A stretch of 64,000 nucleotides of DNA from Pyxicephalus adspersus. Taxonomy: Eukaryota; Chordata; Amphibia; Anura; Pyxicephalidae. The stretch spans positions 124,617,806-124,681,805 of the forward strand of contig NC_092859.1 in assembly GCF_032062135.1 (NCBI RefSeq). The letters run 5' to 3'. Shown piece after piece: positions 24,600 to 37,707 of this stretch; position 1 is the first letter of the stretch; each line of letters opens with the position of its first letter. Both the position numbers and the translations under genes were made by a program. The notes below the pieces were generated by a model. The model saw only the letters and a program-made list of their open reading frames with translations. It was not told the DNA's origin and made no database searches.

Positions 24600-24900
24600 A
24601 AACAGGACAAGGACTTCTATCAGTCCAGGATCATATGGTTATGGAAAAATTCCTTATATACTGCCACTACAAAGTGACACAGACCAAAACGTACCAAGAA
24701 GAAGAAGACAGAGCAAGCCAGGGCGACAGCATGTGTCTCATTCCCAACCTGTTCCAATAGCACAAAACTTATTCCCTGATGCTACTAGACAAGGTTCCAC
24801 ATCCCTCAATCTGCTTCGAGACAAACCAGCAGGACAACGTGGATCTACAGCCATTACATGTACTGGTGCCTACAAACAGTACAAACTGTGCAATAAACAG
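24600..24900 (+). CDS. THSD4: THSD4 (ADAMTSL6) complete internal exon
   Basis: The exon is 301 nt: one base completing a split arginine codon, then exactly 100 codons. The acceptor is good (pyrimidine tract, then CTAG|A) and the donor is strong (CAG|GTATGT). The translation contains SPGSYGYGKIPYILPLQSDT, which closely resembles the THSD4 signature GPGKYGYGKAPYILPLQTDT that I recall, followed by a basic Ser/Gln-rich stretch with four consecutive arginines (about residues 34-37). It ends AITCTGAYKQYKLCNKQ, matching the THSD4 segment that leads into the cysteine-containing module after the linker. Two cysteines are present, as expected there. An N-R-T glycosylation sequon sits at the start of the exon. 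The middle part is low in complexity and diverged, as in the family. The gene product is a secreted extracellular-matrix protein associated with fibrillin microfibrils; the assignment rests on sequence recall, not on a search. ADAMTSL4 is the nearest alternative. Confidence 0.93.
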
Positions 24901-24974
24901 GTATGTGCAATGGTCAATGTTATAAAACCCATTTATAAAAGCAGCAGAGTGGCTGCACCATGTGCCACAGCTTA

Positions 24975-27900
24975 ATATAAAGTCACATATTTATAAAGCA
25001 CACAATGGATTTCGGAAATAAATCAAATCTTCAATGAAAAAATTTGACTTTGGGAGAAATGAAAGAACCTTTTTTCTGTTTTTTTTGTTTTACATGAAAA
25101 AAAGGTTCACTGAGAGTATTGCAGCCAAAAAGAAAGGCCCTTTCCCTAGCAACGTGCTTGTAATAAGCAGTGGGTCATTGCTGTAAGACAAGTCCTTGAA
25201 ATTACAAGGTCTGATTTAACCCTAATTCTACTGGTGGTATGATGTCTACTATTAATGCATTTTGCCTAAAAGTTGAATAAAAATTGATTTGAATGAAATT
25301 AAATTTTTAGAAATTCAACCAACCCTACTTTTGAACTCCCGTTACATTTGTAAGCTTTACTGAGAATGGTAATTCTACATTTTATTTCCAATTTTTGTAA
25401 GAACATCCTCATATTTGTATATCACATGCACATCAGTGAGTTAAATTGCTTGCTTTTTGATGCTTGTGCCTTGTTGTTCCGCCATATGTGAACACCGAGC
25501 AGTTTTACCAGTCTTTTAGTGAATTCTGAAGTTGATCATTTTGAATCCACAAGTGAAATGTAATTCCCCCTATTGGCTCCATGTTAGTGAAGATAGTTAT
25601 ATTTAATATTTAGGAAAAATACATTAAAGGGTGATTTTGAACGTTGAGGTCTATCCAGTCCTGAACTTTGTTGTTGTTCTTTAGATCTTGTTTTTGTTCT
25701 TAGTGGCCTTCCTGCAATATTGCAAATGAAAATGCTGGTTAGTCCTAGTACTTTCTTTCTTTAGTAGTGTGTGTTAGAAAAATGTAGGACTTGCACCACA
25801 AGAAACATTATGAAAGGTATATTTAGACTTTTCAAGTTTCATTTAAGTGCTGTCTCTTCTTGTAAATGTATTTATAATGTCCCATTATAGTTTTTTCATG
25901 TATAAGAAAGCATGGTCAGAAACAGTGATTGTTATAATGATGTTGTTGGTGTTATGATGATGATAAAACTATGGTGAAATCAGTTCAATATTGCTAGACC
26001 AATTGAGCTTGATCCACAAATAGTTTCCTCATCATTTGCAGTATTTAGCAGTCATATGTAAGTGTTCAGTAAAATATCCTAAAAATAGTCCTAAAAATAA
26101 AATCTTTGTATGGCATTTAATGATGGGGAACTTATTTTATACATTAGGTAGATTTAAAGAGACAAGAGTAAATACACTGTGTGTTATTTTATACTTTTAA
26201 AACCGCATGGGTGGAAAAAAATTGCTGTCTGACTAAATAAATCACAGACAACGGGAAATAAGTGATTTTCAGAATGAGTCCCGGCAGAGAGGAAAACAGA
26301 AGTGCACTGTGGCTTTGTTTTTCAGCGGTTTCAACTTTTCCAATTTGCACAAATGCATTACTTTTAACGAAGTCTATTTCATGGAGAAATTATGAAGTTT
26401 TCAAGTCAATTCCATCATCATACTTTCAGCTAGGTAAACACTTTATGTCAAAAGCAAAAATCCTAAATAGTGTGGTTTACTGTGTAATCAGTAGCAATAA
26501 AATACTCTATTATATAGACTATACAATTACACTCCAGCAAGTGTCATAAGGGTTTTTAGGGAATGAAGCTAAAGAAAGTTATATTGAGAGGCCAGTTTTA
26601 TAGTAGTAGAAATTGAAGAATTGCAGTTGTTCATACTTTTCCAAGATTACTGGGCATAGTCTAGTGATCAGCATGACCAGCCAACTAACATCAAAATATG
26701 AAGTGATACTAAAACCTGTTTAAGTCATAACTGTTTAAAAAGGGATTTCTCCTAATTTTGTCCTTTTAATTCTTGCGTTGTATGTAGGATTGGAAGTAAA
26801 TTGATTTCTCCCCCAATAGAATATAGACTGCAACTCTGCCACCCCCCCACCCCAAAAAAAAAAAAAAAGGAATTCAAAGTTTAACCAAAAGTCAAAATTC
26901 TTTATTAATGTCAATTTATAAAAATGCAATAAACCTTCGCCTTATTAAGTCTAATTAATTCGCTCTATAGTTGTTTTTGCTGTTTCTCCAAACGTTTTGG
27001 TCCTATGTCTGATGTCTGTTTCATGGACTACATTCACATGATATCTTAGGACTGCTGTGTAGGGGTTATCAATGGTATACTACCTTCAACCACTTGTCCC
27101 ATCTGGGTAACATTCCCTCCGTATAGTTTATATTGGTAGTCCTGCTTGTTTAAGCCCCAAATAATTGAAAAAGTACAGAAATACAACTGTAAAGCCAATT
27201 TTGCTTAGCAGTCCATAGTCTTCCAAGCACAGTTACCTGAAACTTTATTCCTCATGTTTTCTCATGGCTCTCATTTTAAGCATGACAAATCTTTTTCATG
27301 GTTTCAATTTCATGGAATGTGTCTTCTTGCTTGCCTGTTGCCAAAAACTTGCAAACTCTTTGGGTTTCCTAGACTTCTTAGAAGGGCCAATGCACACTTA
27401 TAGCTAAGCACTGCCTTTGTTCACAGCCATCACATTAATGTTTCATTTATTATTTTATGCCATACATACTTTAGTCCCAGGAGCTGAACTCTGCTCTATT
27501 ACAGAAGAAACATGCCAAAGAAGATGTGTTTGGCAACACTCAAGTGGTATTAGCCCTTTTTTGTATAAAATAAAGGATTACTTTTTGTAAAGGATTTTTA
27601 ATTCATGTTTTTCCTCTGTTTTTGTGGGTAAGAAAAGGATATACAAGCCTGTGTCAGGGAAAAATACTTTCAATATAAACTAATTCAAATATAAACCAAG
27701 GGACCTATTATTATCTGAGAATACAGGAAACATACTTTAACTTGCGTATAAACCTAGGGCACAAAATGTGGCAATTTCTGCTAAAACTAGGTTGTTTGTT
27801 TTATGTATCCCTGAATTTGTGACATTTAGACTGGTACACATTTCACTGAGTAAAACAATGATGCGTGTGCCATAGTAAATGTTGGATGGGGCCACACACA

Positions 27901-29440
27901 GCTCTCTTGCATTCCCTGCCCTTAGCTTAACTGGACCCCCCCCCCACCCCCGTAAAAACTGCATCTGTTGTTCCCTACTTAGCTGCACCACTATTCACTG
28001 TTGCACCCATTTCACACCTCAGAGGCTACTAAATGAGGCAGCTTTCCCAGCATTCAGTTTTTTTCTTTTTTTTTTGCCTACCTAAAATGCTGACAGGTGC
28101 AGAAGCAGAGCAAACATGGCAAGTGGCAGCTTCTTTTGCTCCAGGGACATCATGCAAGATATGTGCCCCAAGTAGGGTTGCCACTTTTCATACTCAAATG
28201 TGTCATTTACTGTTAGTCTGACCCATAAACATAAAGGTTAACCGTTCTGTATAATTATAATTCTTTTTACTATAACATGGGAAAATAAGCACTGGACATT
28301 TCTGACACTGAAAAATATTTTTTTTCACTTACCAATCAGATATAACGTAAAACACTTTTAAGTTGCATAGCTATGTAAATTACATAGCTAGAAACATATA
28401 GAACCCAATGGCAATTATCCATACATACTGTACTTTTGTCTAAATTTACATTCTGTGTTCTGCCTGAGCTTAGACTAAAGTTAAATACAATAGCATAGAT
28501 GTGTTTAAAAAATTTTATGAGCCAGTTGTGAAGCAAGCATACTTTTTGGTATTCTGTACAGTATAGCAATATATTTGCTAAATCCTTCTTCACCTAATTT
28601 AGTGAGACTATGGTTAGGAGGGTGGCTTTAACTTATGCTGTAAGCATTTAACTTACACCCAAGTAATACTTCTGTGCTTAATAGCACAATAAATGTAGTT
28701 AAATTGTGAACACCCTACTAAAAAGACAAACTAAATGTCCCACTTAAAAATAGGCATATAGTTCATGGGCCTGAAATTCAACGTTGTGGTTGATGGAAAA
28801 CTCCCTGGTGGGTACTAACACGCATCATAAAACCCACATGTGTAACACACTATAGTACACTCCTGCATTGGTGGCCCACTACTGGAGAATTGCCTTACTA
28901 TGAACCCCTCTAATGAATGACCTATTCTTTAACCTCTCTAGAAGAAAAGTACTGTAACAATTATGGGAGCTCTATACGAAACAATGCTAAGTACAAGTGA
29001 ACCTGAAGAAATATGAGACTTGACAGAGTGCAGGAGTCTGCATGTCATCAAGAATAAGATCTTTCTTTGTCCTTGAATTTAATGATGTTTTCATGTATCT
29101 ATAGCTACAGGCCATAATGTGATTTAAAAGATGTAGCCCAAAATAGACATATTATCTACATGCTTTAGTAATGTTCTAGTAGTAATAAATGTTGATTTTT
29201 GCCATTATGGTAATTTGAAGCATCCAAAATTCTACAAATGACCTATGACATTATAATTCTAATATTTTCTTATATTGCTACATACATTGTGATTTGATTT
29301 TGAAATGCAAAAAAACTGGTAGATGCCTGAAGATAGCAGCAAAGAGGTAAATAAGTTTCCCTGGACCATGAAAGTAAACAAATAGCTTCCCAGACTGGAT
29401 GAAAGTAGTAAAAACTATGCATAATTTGTGCAATAAACTT
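24975..29440. other. Intronic DNA, no gene seen
   Basis: AT-rich. An AATAAA hexamer occurs at 25017, about 117 bases past the exon donor. C/A homopolymers lie at about 26842-26868 and 27937-27950. No convincing exon or repeat end was recognised. Confidence 0.5.
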
Positions 29441-29749
29441 TTATAAAACCGTGCAAAATAAAAGTAAACATTCAACACCACTATAAATCACAATCAATGT
29501 GATGATAACACCAATTACTCCAATTAACGCTGGGGTTTTAGACTTCTGCACTTGAGTCTCATCTCCTTCATCACTCCACTGCTTGTGTGCACTCCTTGTG
29601 ACATTGAAAAGGTACCAGATATCTTGGTTGGGCTGGATCTCGTACATTAACATGACATGGTTACCTACATTATTGTACATATTGACAGTTTTGCCAATCT
29701 GAGTTCCCTCCCATTTTCTATGTATCCTGCAAAGCTTAGTGTTTAAATT
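29441..29749 (-). other. Unidentified minus-strand open frame with a predicted membrane helix
   Basis: The minus-strand frame is open for about 103 codons from after a stop at 29750-29752 to TAA at 29441-29443; the first ATG is at 29680. The translation contains KTVNMYNNVGNHVMLMYEIQ, then an N-V-T glycosylation sequon (FNVTRSAHKQW), an acidic stretch (SDEGDE), and a hydrophobic run (ALIGVIGVIITLIVIY) that could span a membrane near the C-terminus. I do not recognise the protein. It could be a retroposed or transposon-derived fragment, an exon of an antisense gene, or a chance frame. No promoter or poly-A tract was seen. Confidence 0.3.
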
Positions 29750-30299
29750 TCAGATGGGGATCAAAATGTCTTAGTGTCCCCCGAATGGTCCTGTTGCAGC
29801 TATGACATAGAGGAGGCTGATCACTACCACACATTGTTAACTTCTATGTTGCTGCACAACTGGCCCCCCTTATGACCTATCACATTTATTCGGGTTCCCC
29901 CTCTATGCGTCTCACTAGCTGGTGGGTCTGCCATGGTTTACATATGTGATATGCTGTCCGATCGATTTTTCCAGTGTACAGCCATTTACCCGTTTTCTTT
30001 TACCATAACATATTTTATTTTTTTCATTACAGCTACATAATTTAGTGTCCTCCAGGGATGTATTATATCCTAAAATATTTTTCTTTGAAGGGACATGCCA
30101 TTAAGAACTGTAAGCTAAGGTTGTGATTTTTTTGAATCTGTACCTTGCTTTTATCAGGTCAGACACCCTCTCCATTAGTATGTGTGCACTACTGGGTGAG
30201 AGACATTGGCAGATTCCTGGAATCTGAAGGCTGTGAGTAAATCTGAAATTGCAGTATTAATTCTTCTGCAATTGAGTCAAATTATAAATTATTCATGCA

Positions 30300-30554
30300 A
30301 TGGTAAATGGTGCCTCAGTGGTTGAAGACCTTTATTCCTTGTCCTACAAGCAGTGCTTTTGCAGGTGTCTGGCTATGGCTTGGTGGTCTTCTACTCCAAC
30401 AATAGCACAGGTTAAACACAAAATGGACTGCTTCTTGAATACCCAAAAAATTAGAGCAATCCTAAAAGGTTTCATGGACAAATTTGAATGTGTTTGGTCC
30501 CCTTGCTTAGATGATTCTTTACCAGAGCCAGATCGCTTATTTCTTTCCATGTGA
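30300..30554 (+). pseudogene. Possible L1-like ORF2 C-terminal relic
   Basis: An 84-codon frame contains AMAWWSSTPTIAQVKHKMD and later ILKGFMDKFECVWSPCLDD. This spacing resembles the C-terminal end of vertebrate L1-type ORF2 (A-x-A-x-x-W-K-S-x-T-P followed about 30 residues later by F-x-x-x-W-x-P-W-L). A pyrimidine-rich tail and a T run (30699-30724) follow. The similarity is weak and from memory; it may be coincidence. The reverse transcriptase core is not present. Confidence 0.3.
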
Positions 30555-30559
30555 TACAC

Positions 30560-30694
30560 ATGCTCCTGAATTAGTTCACTTCCTCTGCGATAGCTCCCTT
30601 CCTCCCTTTCTTTCACCCCTTCCTCTTTTCTTCTCTTTTTCTTTGTCCTGCTCTTTTTGAGGTTTTTGGTGTTATTCTTCACTGACTTTCCTCA

Positions 30695-30725
<31 letters not shown>

Positions 30726-32190
30726 GCCAATGCATTTTTCTTTTTCACCAACAAGTTATGGGGACAAGAGACATAAGACAAGTGTTACCGCCCTCAATTC
30801 AAAAGCATGTAAGGCATCCTATAAATAGGACTACTCCACACATAACCAACTCCTGAGGACAAAATGTCCCTTTGTCCCACATTTAGGGGTTACATCTTTT
30901 TAGGCTAATTGTATAACTATACTGAATAACACTAATAAGTCCTTATCTTGGCACTATTCAGTACAGAAATAGATATGAATCACTGCTGGCGCTTTAGGAG
31001 AAGCACTAAAGAGAAGCCCCATACAGATTCAGATAGATATCAGGTGATTGTTTCTGGACACAATCTTTAGTGATTATTTCCAGTTACAGAAAAACAAAAG
31101 AGGAGCTGTACACACTGTACAGACTGCCGTTCTGTTCACACGGCTGTGCTCCTCTTCATTGAAAATCACAATGGCCTTTCCCTATTGTTCATTCATTAAT
31201 CCACCATGGCTGATTGATGAGAAACTTATGACACTGATAAAATACCTTTAAGTAACTCACTAGCGGTCGCCAACTCTATCCATTTTTTTTTTTGGGCAGC
31301 CAGTTCCATGAACTGTATTACTTGTATTACTTTATTAAGTTGTTTTTACACTGTTCATATCTTCCTTATGTTTCTGTGGGAAAATGCATAGTGATGTAAG
31401 TGTACCAAGCCAGGTGCTCAATTACATTTTTCCATGAAGTCTAGGGTCCTCGCTGTAAGTTTAGAGATTCTGCTGCCAAAAATATCTCTATAGACTAATC
31501 ATTCTTGCTTGTTCTAGATAATGTTTAGATAACTATGAAGAATGTGTCAACATGTTGTAACTGTAATGGACCATCACCATGTCTGTATCCAGATTGTTTA
31601 AGCTTTGTAGTCAAAGTGGTTGAGTATTTGTTTTAAATTAGTATACATCAAGGGGAATACTTGTTATACATTTTAATGCTCCAAGCGCACTATAAAAGTA
31701 ATGTTAGCTTTGACATTTGCCAAGATTAACATTCTATGTATTTTTTTGTTTGTAATTCGACTTAAATATTTTAAATGAACAGTTAAGGCTTTTACATTTA
31801 AATTAGTAAATGAGCAAAACAAGAATTGATTGTTTATAGTAATCTTAGGCAATTCTGGGTGAAAGACCTATTACATTTCATTTTCATAATAATGCAATTA
31901 AAAACAGTTACATGTACTTGGAGGTAAGCGTTTAGCTTTTCTGTGAACCATAGTTTAAATTGAATTGTACTAATTTGCAGATATCTGCAGATTCCTGATG
32001 TCTCATGGCAAAACAAATGCAATATCGCTAGCGCCTAGTGAAATTTGTTGCTCCCATGATTCTTTGCATTTGTTCTCACACTGTAATGTGCTTTTCTTTC
32101 TTTCTCAAACAGCCAATCCTATTGATCATATAAAAATGTAGTATTTATCATTTATGAGCTCACTGGAGCTGATATCTTTCTTTTGACTTT
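30560..32190. other. Intronic DNA with pyrimidine tract
   Basis: A CT-rich tract (about 30585-30665) and a 26-base T run (30699-30724). The remainder to 32190 shows no gene or recognised repeat. Confidence 0.5.
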
Positions 32191-32192
32191 GT

Positions 32193-32491
32193 GGTCCAGA
32201 TTTGCTAAGCGTCTTCAAGACTGGGGAAGATAGAGCATCATGGGGGAGAACTTTGGTGATCCAGGAAACCTGGATTAGATTTCCCAAAAGTTGTTTGCCA
32301 TTAGGTGGCAAATATTTTCAATCCTAGACCACTTCTGCAAATATACTGAACTTTTAGTAATTCTCACCATTATCATCTTTGATCTGGTTCAAGATTGAAA
32401 ACATTTGCCACCTTAAAGCCAACAGTTTTTAGGAAATCCTGTGATCTATGTTCATCTTTTCCAACCTTGATACATTTTAATAAAGTGGGTC
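32193..32491. mobile_element. Foldback non-autonomous element, copy 2 of 3
   Basis: It starts GGTCCAGATTTGCTAAGCG then TCTTCAAGACTGGGGAAGAT, and ends with the reversed equivalent (TTTTCCAACCTTGATACAT then TTTAATAAAGTGGGTC). It also has a strong inner inverted repeat: GGTGGCAAATATTTTCAATC near 32306 and GATTGAAAACATTTGCCACC near 32393. Related to copies at 2337 and 62527. Confidence 0.7.
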
Positions 32492-33708
32492 AAAGTTTTG
32501 CTGATCACCAGGAAACAAATGAAAAATTAGTATTTTTTTCAATCTTCTGTCTTGATACTTTTTAGATTTTCAAGTGTATATAAATATTTCCCTTTATGGT
32601 GTGTAACCTTCTTGAGTTAAACGTCCAAAAAAAAGTCCAGTACTTAATAAATATATATATTACATATACTACATACACACATGTAGTAGTTCTAAAATCT
32701 TAAAGGTTCTTAAATCTACTAGAAAGGAACCCTTATTTGTGGTAAGCCTAAATTTACCAGAAAAACAAGCTTAAAGGTTTATCTTAAAGTATGAACTATG
32801 TTTGTGTTTTGTTGACTTAAGCAGATTTCCCTTCCATTTTTGTGTCCTGGAGACATAACAAGAAGTGAGAGGTAACCTCTCCAAAGTAAGAATATCTCTC
32901 CTCTAGATAATTTGTCACTGAAACAGATGTCCCTATTATGACATTTAGGATTTTCTCATCATTCTGTCTCTATGGGGTCTGGAAGCCCATCAGGGGGGTA
33001 TTAACGCTCCAAATATACAACATAAGAACATCAATAGAGGATTGTGGCGTAGGTGGCCTCAACATTAAATTTTCATAAAACCAGGATCAAGAGTTTTGTT
33101 TTTTTTGTTTTTTTTAGATCTTTTCATGCAATTTTGTTTGCTTGTCTAATCATGTACAAAAGTACTGACGTCTGCTATGTGTACACTGTTGAATGAAGAT
33201 ATGTAAAGATAATTGTACAATATAAGGTAGTGTTCTGTATAGGGAAAACACTTATTGTTGACAAAGGCCCTTTACTGCATTGATGTTTAGATGTAATTGA
33301 AAATGTCTTCTGCATTACTTAAGGGAGTATAACAGGAGAATGACTTTTGTGATTTCTATTATTTGCTGTGCATTACCAGTCTAAGCTTTACCTAATGCCT
33401 TAAACAGCCTGTCAAGGCTAGCTCAGCTACGAATACATTTTGGTGGTGCTAACCATTAATGTTGCCTGACCTTAAATTGTGAACATTTTCTTGGACTCCA
33501 GTTGGCACCACTACAATTTTTAAACAATCCTAAATACACTACATACCTGGCTGTGTCTGCTCTCCATATGTTTCCATCCCAGTGCTGAAACAAGCATGCT
33601 GTAAAAATGTGCAAGTAAAGGATCAGAGATATGCATTTGTATACTTGTGTTGGGTAAGCTATTTAGACAGCATTGAAGTCATACGTTACAATGACAACCA
33701 GGTTTATC

Positions 33709-33766
33709 TTAAAGGGACATTTATTAATGGCATCCTTTATTATTGCTCTTGACAGTGTCCCTTTAA
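33709..33766. mobile_element. 58-bp mini inverted-repeat element with TTAA ends
   Basis: TTAAAGGGACA at 33709-33719 is exactly inverted as TGTCCCTTTAA at 33756-33766. TTAA at both extremities suggests a very small TTAA-target element, but 58 bp is short and chance cannot be excluded. Confidence 0.4.
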
Positions 33767-36275
33767 AAATATCTAAACACATTGAAAGTTTATTTGACAA
33801 TTTGTTGTCCCCTGAAATTGATTTTGAGCTCTTAGATCATAGATGTGTTCATATATTAGTATAGCAGAAGACAGTTTGCTGTAAAGATTTTCATTCCTTA
33901 ATATTGTTAGGGGACAGGTTTACCTAAGTGTTTCCCTTTATGTAATTCACAGGAAATGTTGTTATCACCAATATTTTCTATGTCCAAAACTCAGTTTTAA
34001 TTAGGAAATTTTTGCAAGCAACCAGTAACACTTTCATTCTTGATACAAGACACATGACTTGTAGAAACTGCAGTAGCTCAAGTCTAGAGGAATTTTTACG
34101 GTGCTAAATGTCACGGACAAGAAACCTTTTACTTCCTTTGTCATCTACACCTGTGTAAAGGGAGCACAATACTAACCCATACTAACCTCTAGGATGTTCT
34201 AAGTGGAACACATTGTAATCGTCTGGCACTTTACTGCTACTTTAATTTAGCTTTTAAATGTACCAGATGTGTTTATACATTCATAATGCTGAACTCTGGC
34301 ACCTGAATGTAGAACCATTCCTATTTCTAGGTCAGAGTTACCAAGCTGGCTCCCTCCCTTCCTCTTCAGATGTAAAATACATTCTTTTACAATTTTAAAG
34401 ACCATTAAACACATTCCTTTCTTGACTTTGGTTATTCTGCACATACATTAGGTTTGTTCTTCATATTGTACTAGTGGGGGTATCTGATTGCCATATACTT
34501 ATTGTTCACTATGAACCTGGATTCAAAAAACCAGATACATATGCCATTTATAGATATTCATATCTCACTTTATTTTTACAGTTAAAGCATTTTAGATATA
34601 ACACACATGCTGACTTTCTTGACCAGGAAATGATTTGTGACTCCCATCAATGAAAGCCAGATAACCGGCCAAAGTACAACCCGGCTGCTATTTTTGTACA
34701 TATTTTCTTGTCAGGCTGTAGATCTGTATGCTTCAGAGGAGACTGAATCTGAATTATTAGCAAGTCTGGAAAGCTCAAAAATAGGAACATATTTATTTTA
34801 GTGAACCTTGAACCTATTACGTAATTTTTTTAAAATATCTTTTAGTAACATCCTCGTGACATATAATATATTTATCTCTAATTCAATGTTTACAAGGATG
34901 GATCTGCGTGTATAGCATCTCGTAAAACAATTATAGGTTTAAGATGAAGTACAGTCCGCTTACATGCAAGTAGTAATTAACACATGTACTTCTTCATCCC
35001 TATCAGAAAACACGTTTAATACCTAATAAATTGATGTCAGATGTATCTTTGATCTCAAGCTAAAGTATATTCCATGTGGTCGATTATTTAAACAGCAAAT
35101 TTGACATTTAACATGTTTTTGGTGGGGAATTAATCATTGCCATTAAAAACATTTGGATCTGGAAAATGCTCCAAGAATGTTTTAATGATTGTCAGAACTG
35201 TGACCATGTTAATTGTAGGGATTGAGCAATAGCAGATTTATTAGTAATGATTTACAAAAATAAAATGTGAATATATGATTACCCAACTAATAAATACACA
35301 TTTTTAGCAATTGTTGCTTGTCTAAGGACAGTTGCTAGTTTGTCTACTGGAACAGTTCCATTGTTGTCACCAAACGAGACTATATATTATATTTTTTTTA
35401 ATAAATGAACGTTAATCTTTACAGATAACTCTATCCAAATATTAAACTAAGGTCAGTGCTTTTTTTCTGAAAGCTAACGTCTACAGCATGCTTCTAGGTT
35501 ATGATGAACTACTAGATTTATTAAAATGTATTGTATGCTGCAAAGTCAACTTCTGCTGGAACTAGTAAAACTCTACAGTACATCCAGAAACATCAAAAAC
35601 TTGACTTTGTGTGAGAGGAAATGAAAGACATATTTTATACCACAGAACAATTTAGCAAAAAACAAAAACATCTGGAATTCTTCAGCATTAGAAAGCAAGC
35701 AAACTTCTATTGAATGGCTACATTAGTTTGTAACTGTAAACCTAATATACCAGCAGATTATTTGGTTGACAATAGAGGTATATGCTCATTTGTTATCAAT
35801 ATATAATGTAATCTGCAGGTTCTGAATATGAATTCCAGTAAGATAAGTGTCTTGGGCTGGTTTGGAAGAGATTTTATTATGCTACAAGTAGCAAAAAATA
35901 AAAGGTACAGCATGTGATTTAAGGGTTGCAAACATTTGCAAAAATACTTTCTTGATCTTCACTTAAAATAAGGTGATCTGATCCACCCAAGGACTACCAG
36001 CCACTTTAAAAACTTCCATTGTAGGACACTAAGCAAATAGATATAGCTGTTATGTCCATAGCAGAAGCCCTTTATGTATGTGGCACCCCAGCTATGTTTA
36101 TACTGACCTGAACTTTAGGGTTATGCTTCAAGACCGTATCTATCAGTATCAGTTAGTTCGTAGTATCAGTTCATGCCAGAGTTTTTTCCTGTTAGACTGT
36201 AAAGAAAATGTATCTTACAGTGTTAGGAAAGAGTTTAAATGCCCCAAGATGCTCATATTCACTTATTAACACCTA

Positions 36276-36316
36276 TAAATGCGCCATTGACATGAATGGA
36301 CATTTTGGCGCATTTA
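36276..36316. repeat. Hairpin with 11-bp perfect arms
   Basis: TAAATGCGCCA (36276-36286) and TGGCGCATTTA (36306-36316) are perfect inverted copies around a 19-nt loop. GC-rich ends in AT-rich DNA suggest a foldback relic. Confidence 0.55.
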
Positions 36317-37240
36317 AGAGTTTTCTCTTTTGCTAACTCTTCTCTGTGACATATATTGGTTTAAAACATCTTAAAAAAGAAACATACTCATGAGCATATA
36401 AACTCATAAAAAAGCTACATTTTTATTGCAAAAATGACAGCTGGAAGCTGAGTGGTTGTACTGGACAGAAGAAAGTTTCTTCAACACTTGTTTCTTACAT
36501 TATCCCTTTAGTCTTTTGATGCATGTATGCAACATATTTCTCTTTTCAGCAGTCAGTGCTGGAATCCTGAATGTGTCTACTTTAAAATGTTTTCTCATTT
36601 TTAGCTTTTCAACTTTGGTTGATGAGAATACATGATAAAGGTAATGGAACGCTACACATTTATCAATTGGCCATGTAATATATAAAATAAAGCCTTCACA
36701 TACCTGCATTTTTTTTTGTAAAAGAACAAACCTTTCTTAAGGTATTTTGTTAACAGATATGTATTTATACCTCCTGCAAATTCACACACTTGGCAATGCA
36801 TGCAACAATGTAATCCTTGTTAGCAACTGATATTTAACGTAAATGAATACCTTATATACTAAAATTAAAATAATAGTCACATATAGCTAATATCTGAATA
36901 GGGAGAAATATCCCATGATACTCCATAATGTTACATAACTACACTCAACCTAGTTGATCATTCTAGGTGTGTTGCATTATGCAATGATTAGATCATTTTA
37001 TTTCCAATAAAATACAAGGTATTTGTGACTTTTATTAATTAACAGATTCTGACTGTTTAATATCTCACCATCAATAATGTAAAACCATAACCCTGTAGTA
37101 TCAATCACCTATCACCGAAACCACCCAGCACTTAAGCCCCCTTCACATACATACGCACAAAGTAACATTGCCTTCTTGCTGGGAATCACAGATGAGAAAA
37201 AGCTTATAGTTTATAAACATGCTTCACTGGGGCAAAATGC

Positions 37241-37243
<3 letters not shown>

Positions 37244-37294
<51 letters not shown>
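37244..37294. repeat. (TA)n microsatellite, about 25 units
   Basis: Uninterrupted alternating A/T for about 51 bases. Confidence 0.97.
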
Positions 37295-37296
<2 letters not shown>

Positions 37297-37707
37297 ATTT
37301 TGCATAAATATTATTTAAACTGTAAAATATCTGCTATTTTCTGTTATTGCAAACATCTGCACCAACATGTTATGGTGTGGTGAAAATATTTTCCTGTGGG
37401 TGGGCTATTTTGTTTTATTTGTACAGTAGAACTTGGTATGATTTGTATTCTAAATACTTTCTCTAAGGGCTCAAATTCCAGTTAGTGTCATGATTTATGT
37501 TTTATTAATATTATTTTGCAACTTAATGTTTTGGTTGCACTATTGCCTATTATGCCTTACTATAAAACAAGTAGCAGGAAACATATAAGGTACTTTATAA
37601 TTTACAGTATTGGTAAGATAGGCCCATCATAATAGAACACCATGGTTTAGGCTATGTGTGTGCACCTTTTATAAATGCATAAATCACCTTCAGTAAGAAA
37701 AAGACCC

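Larger units (their letters stand above)
32495..37240. other. Intronic DNA, no gene seen
   Basis: AT-rich. It contains a 58-bp TTAA-ended mini inverted repeat (33709-33766) and an 11-bp-arm hairpin (36276-36316). No open frame above 70 codons and none recognisable. Confidence 0.55.
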
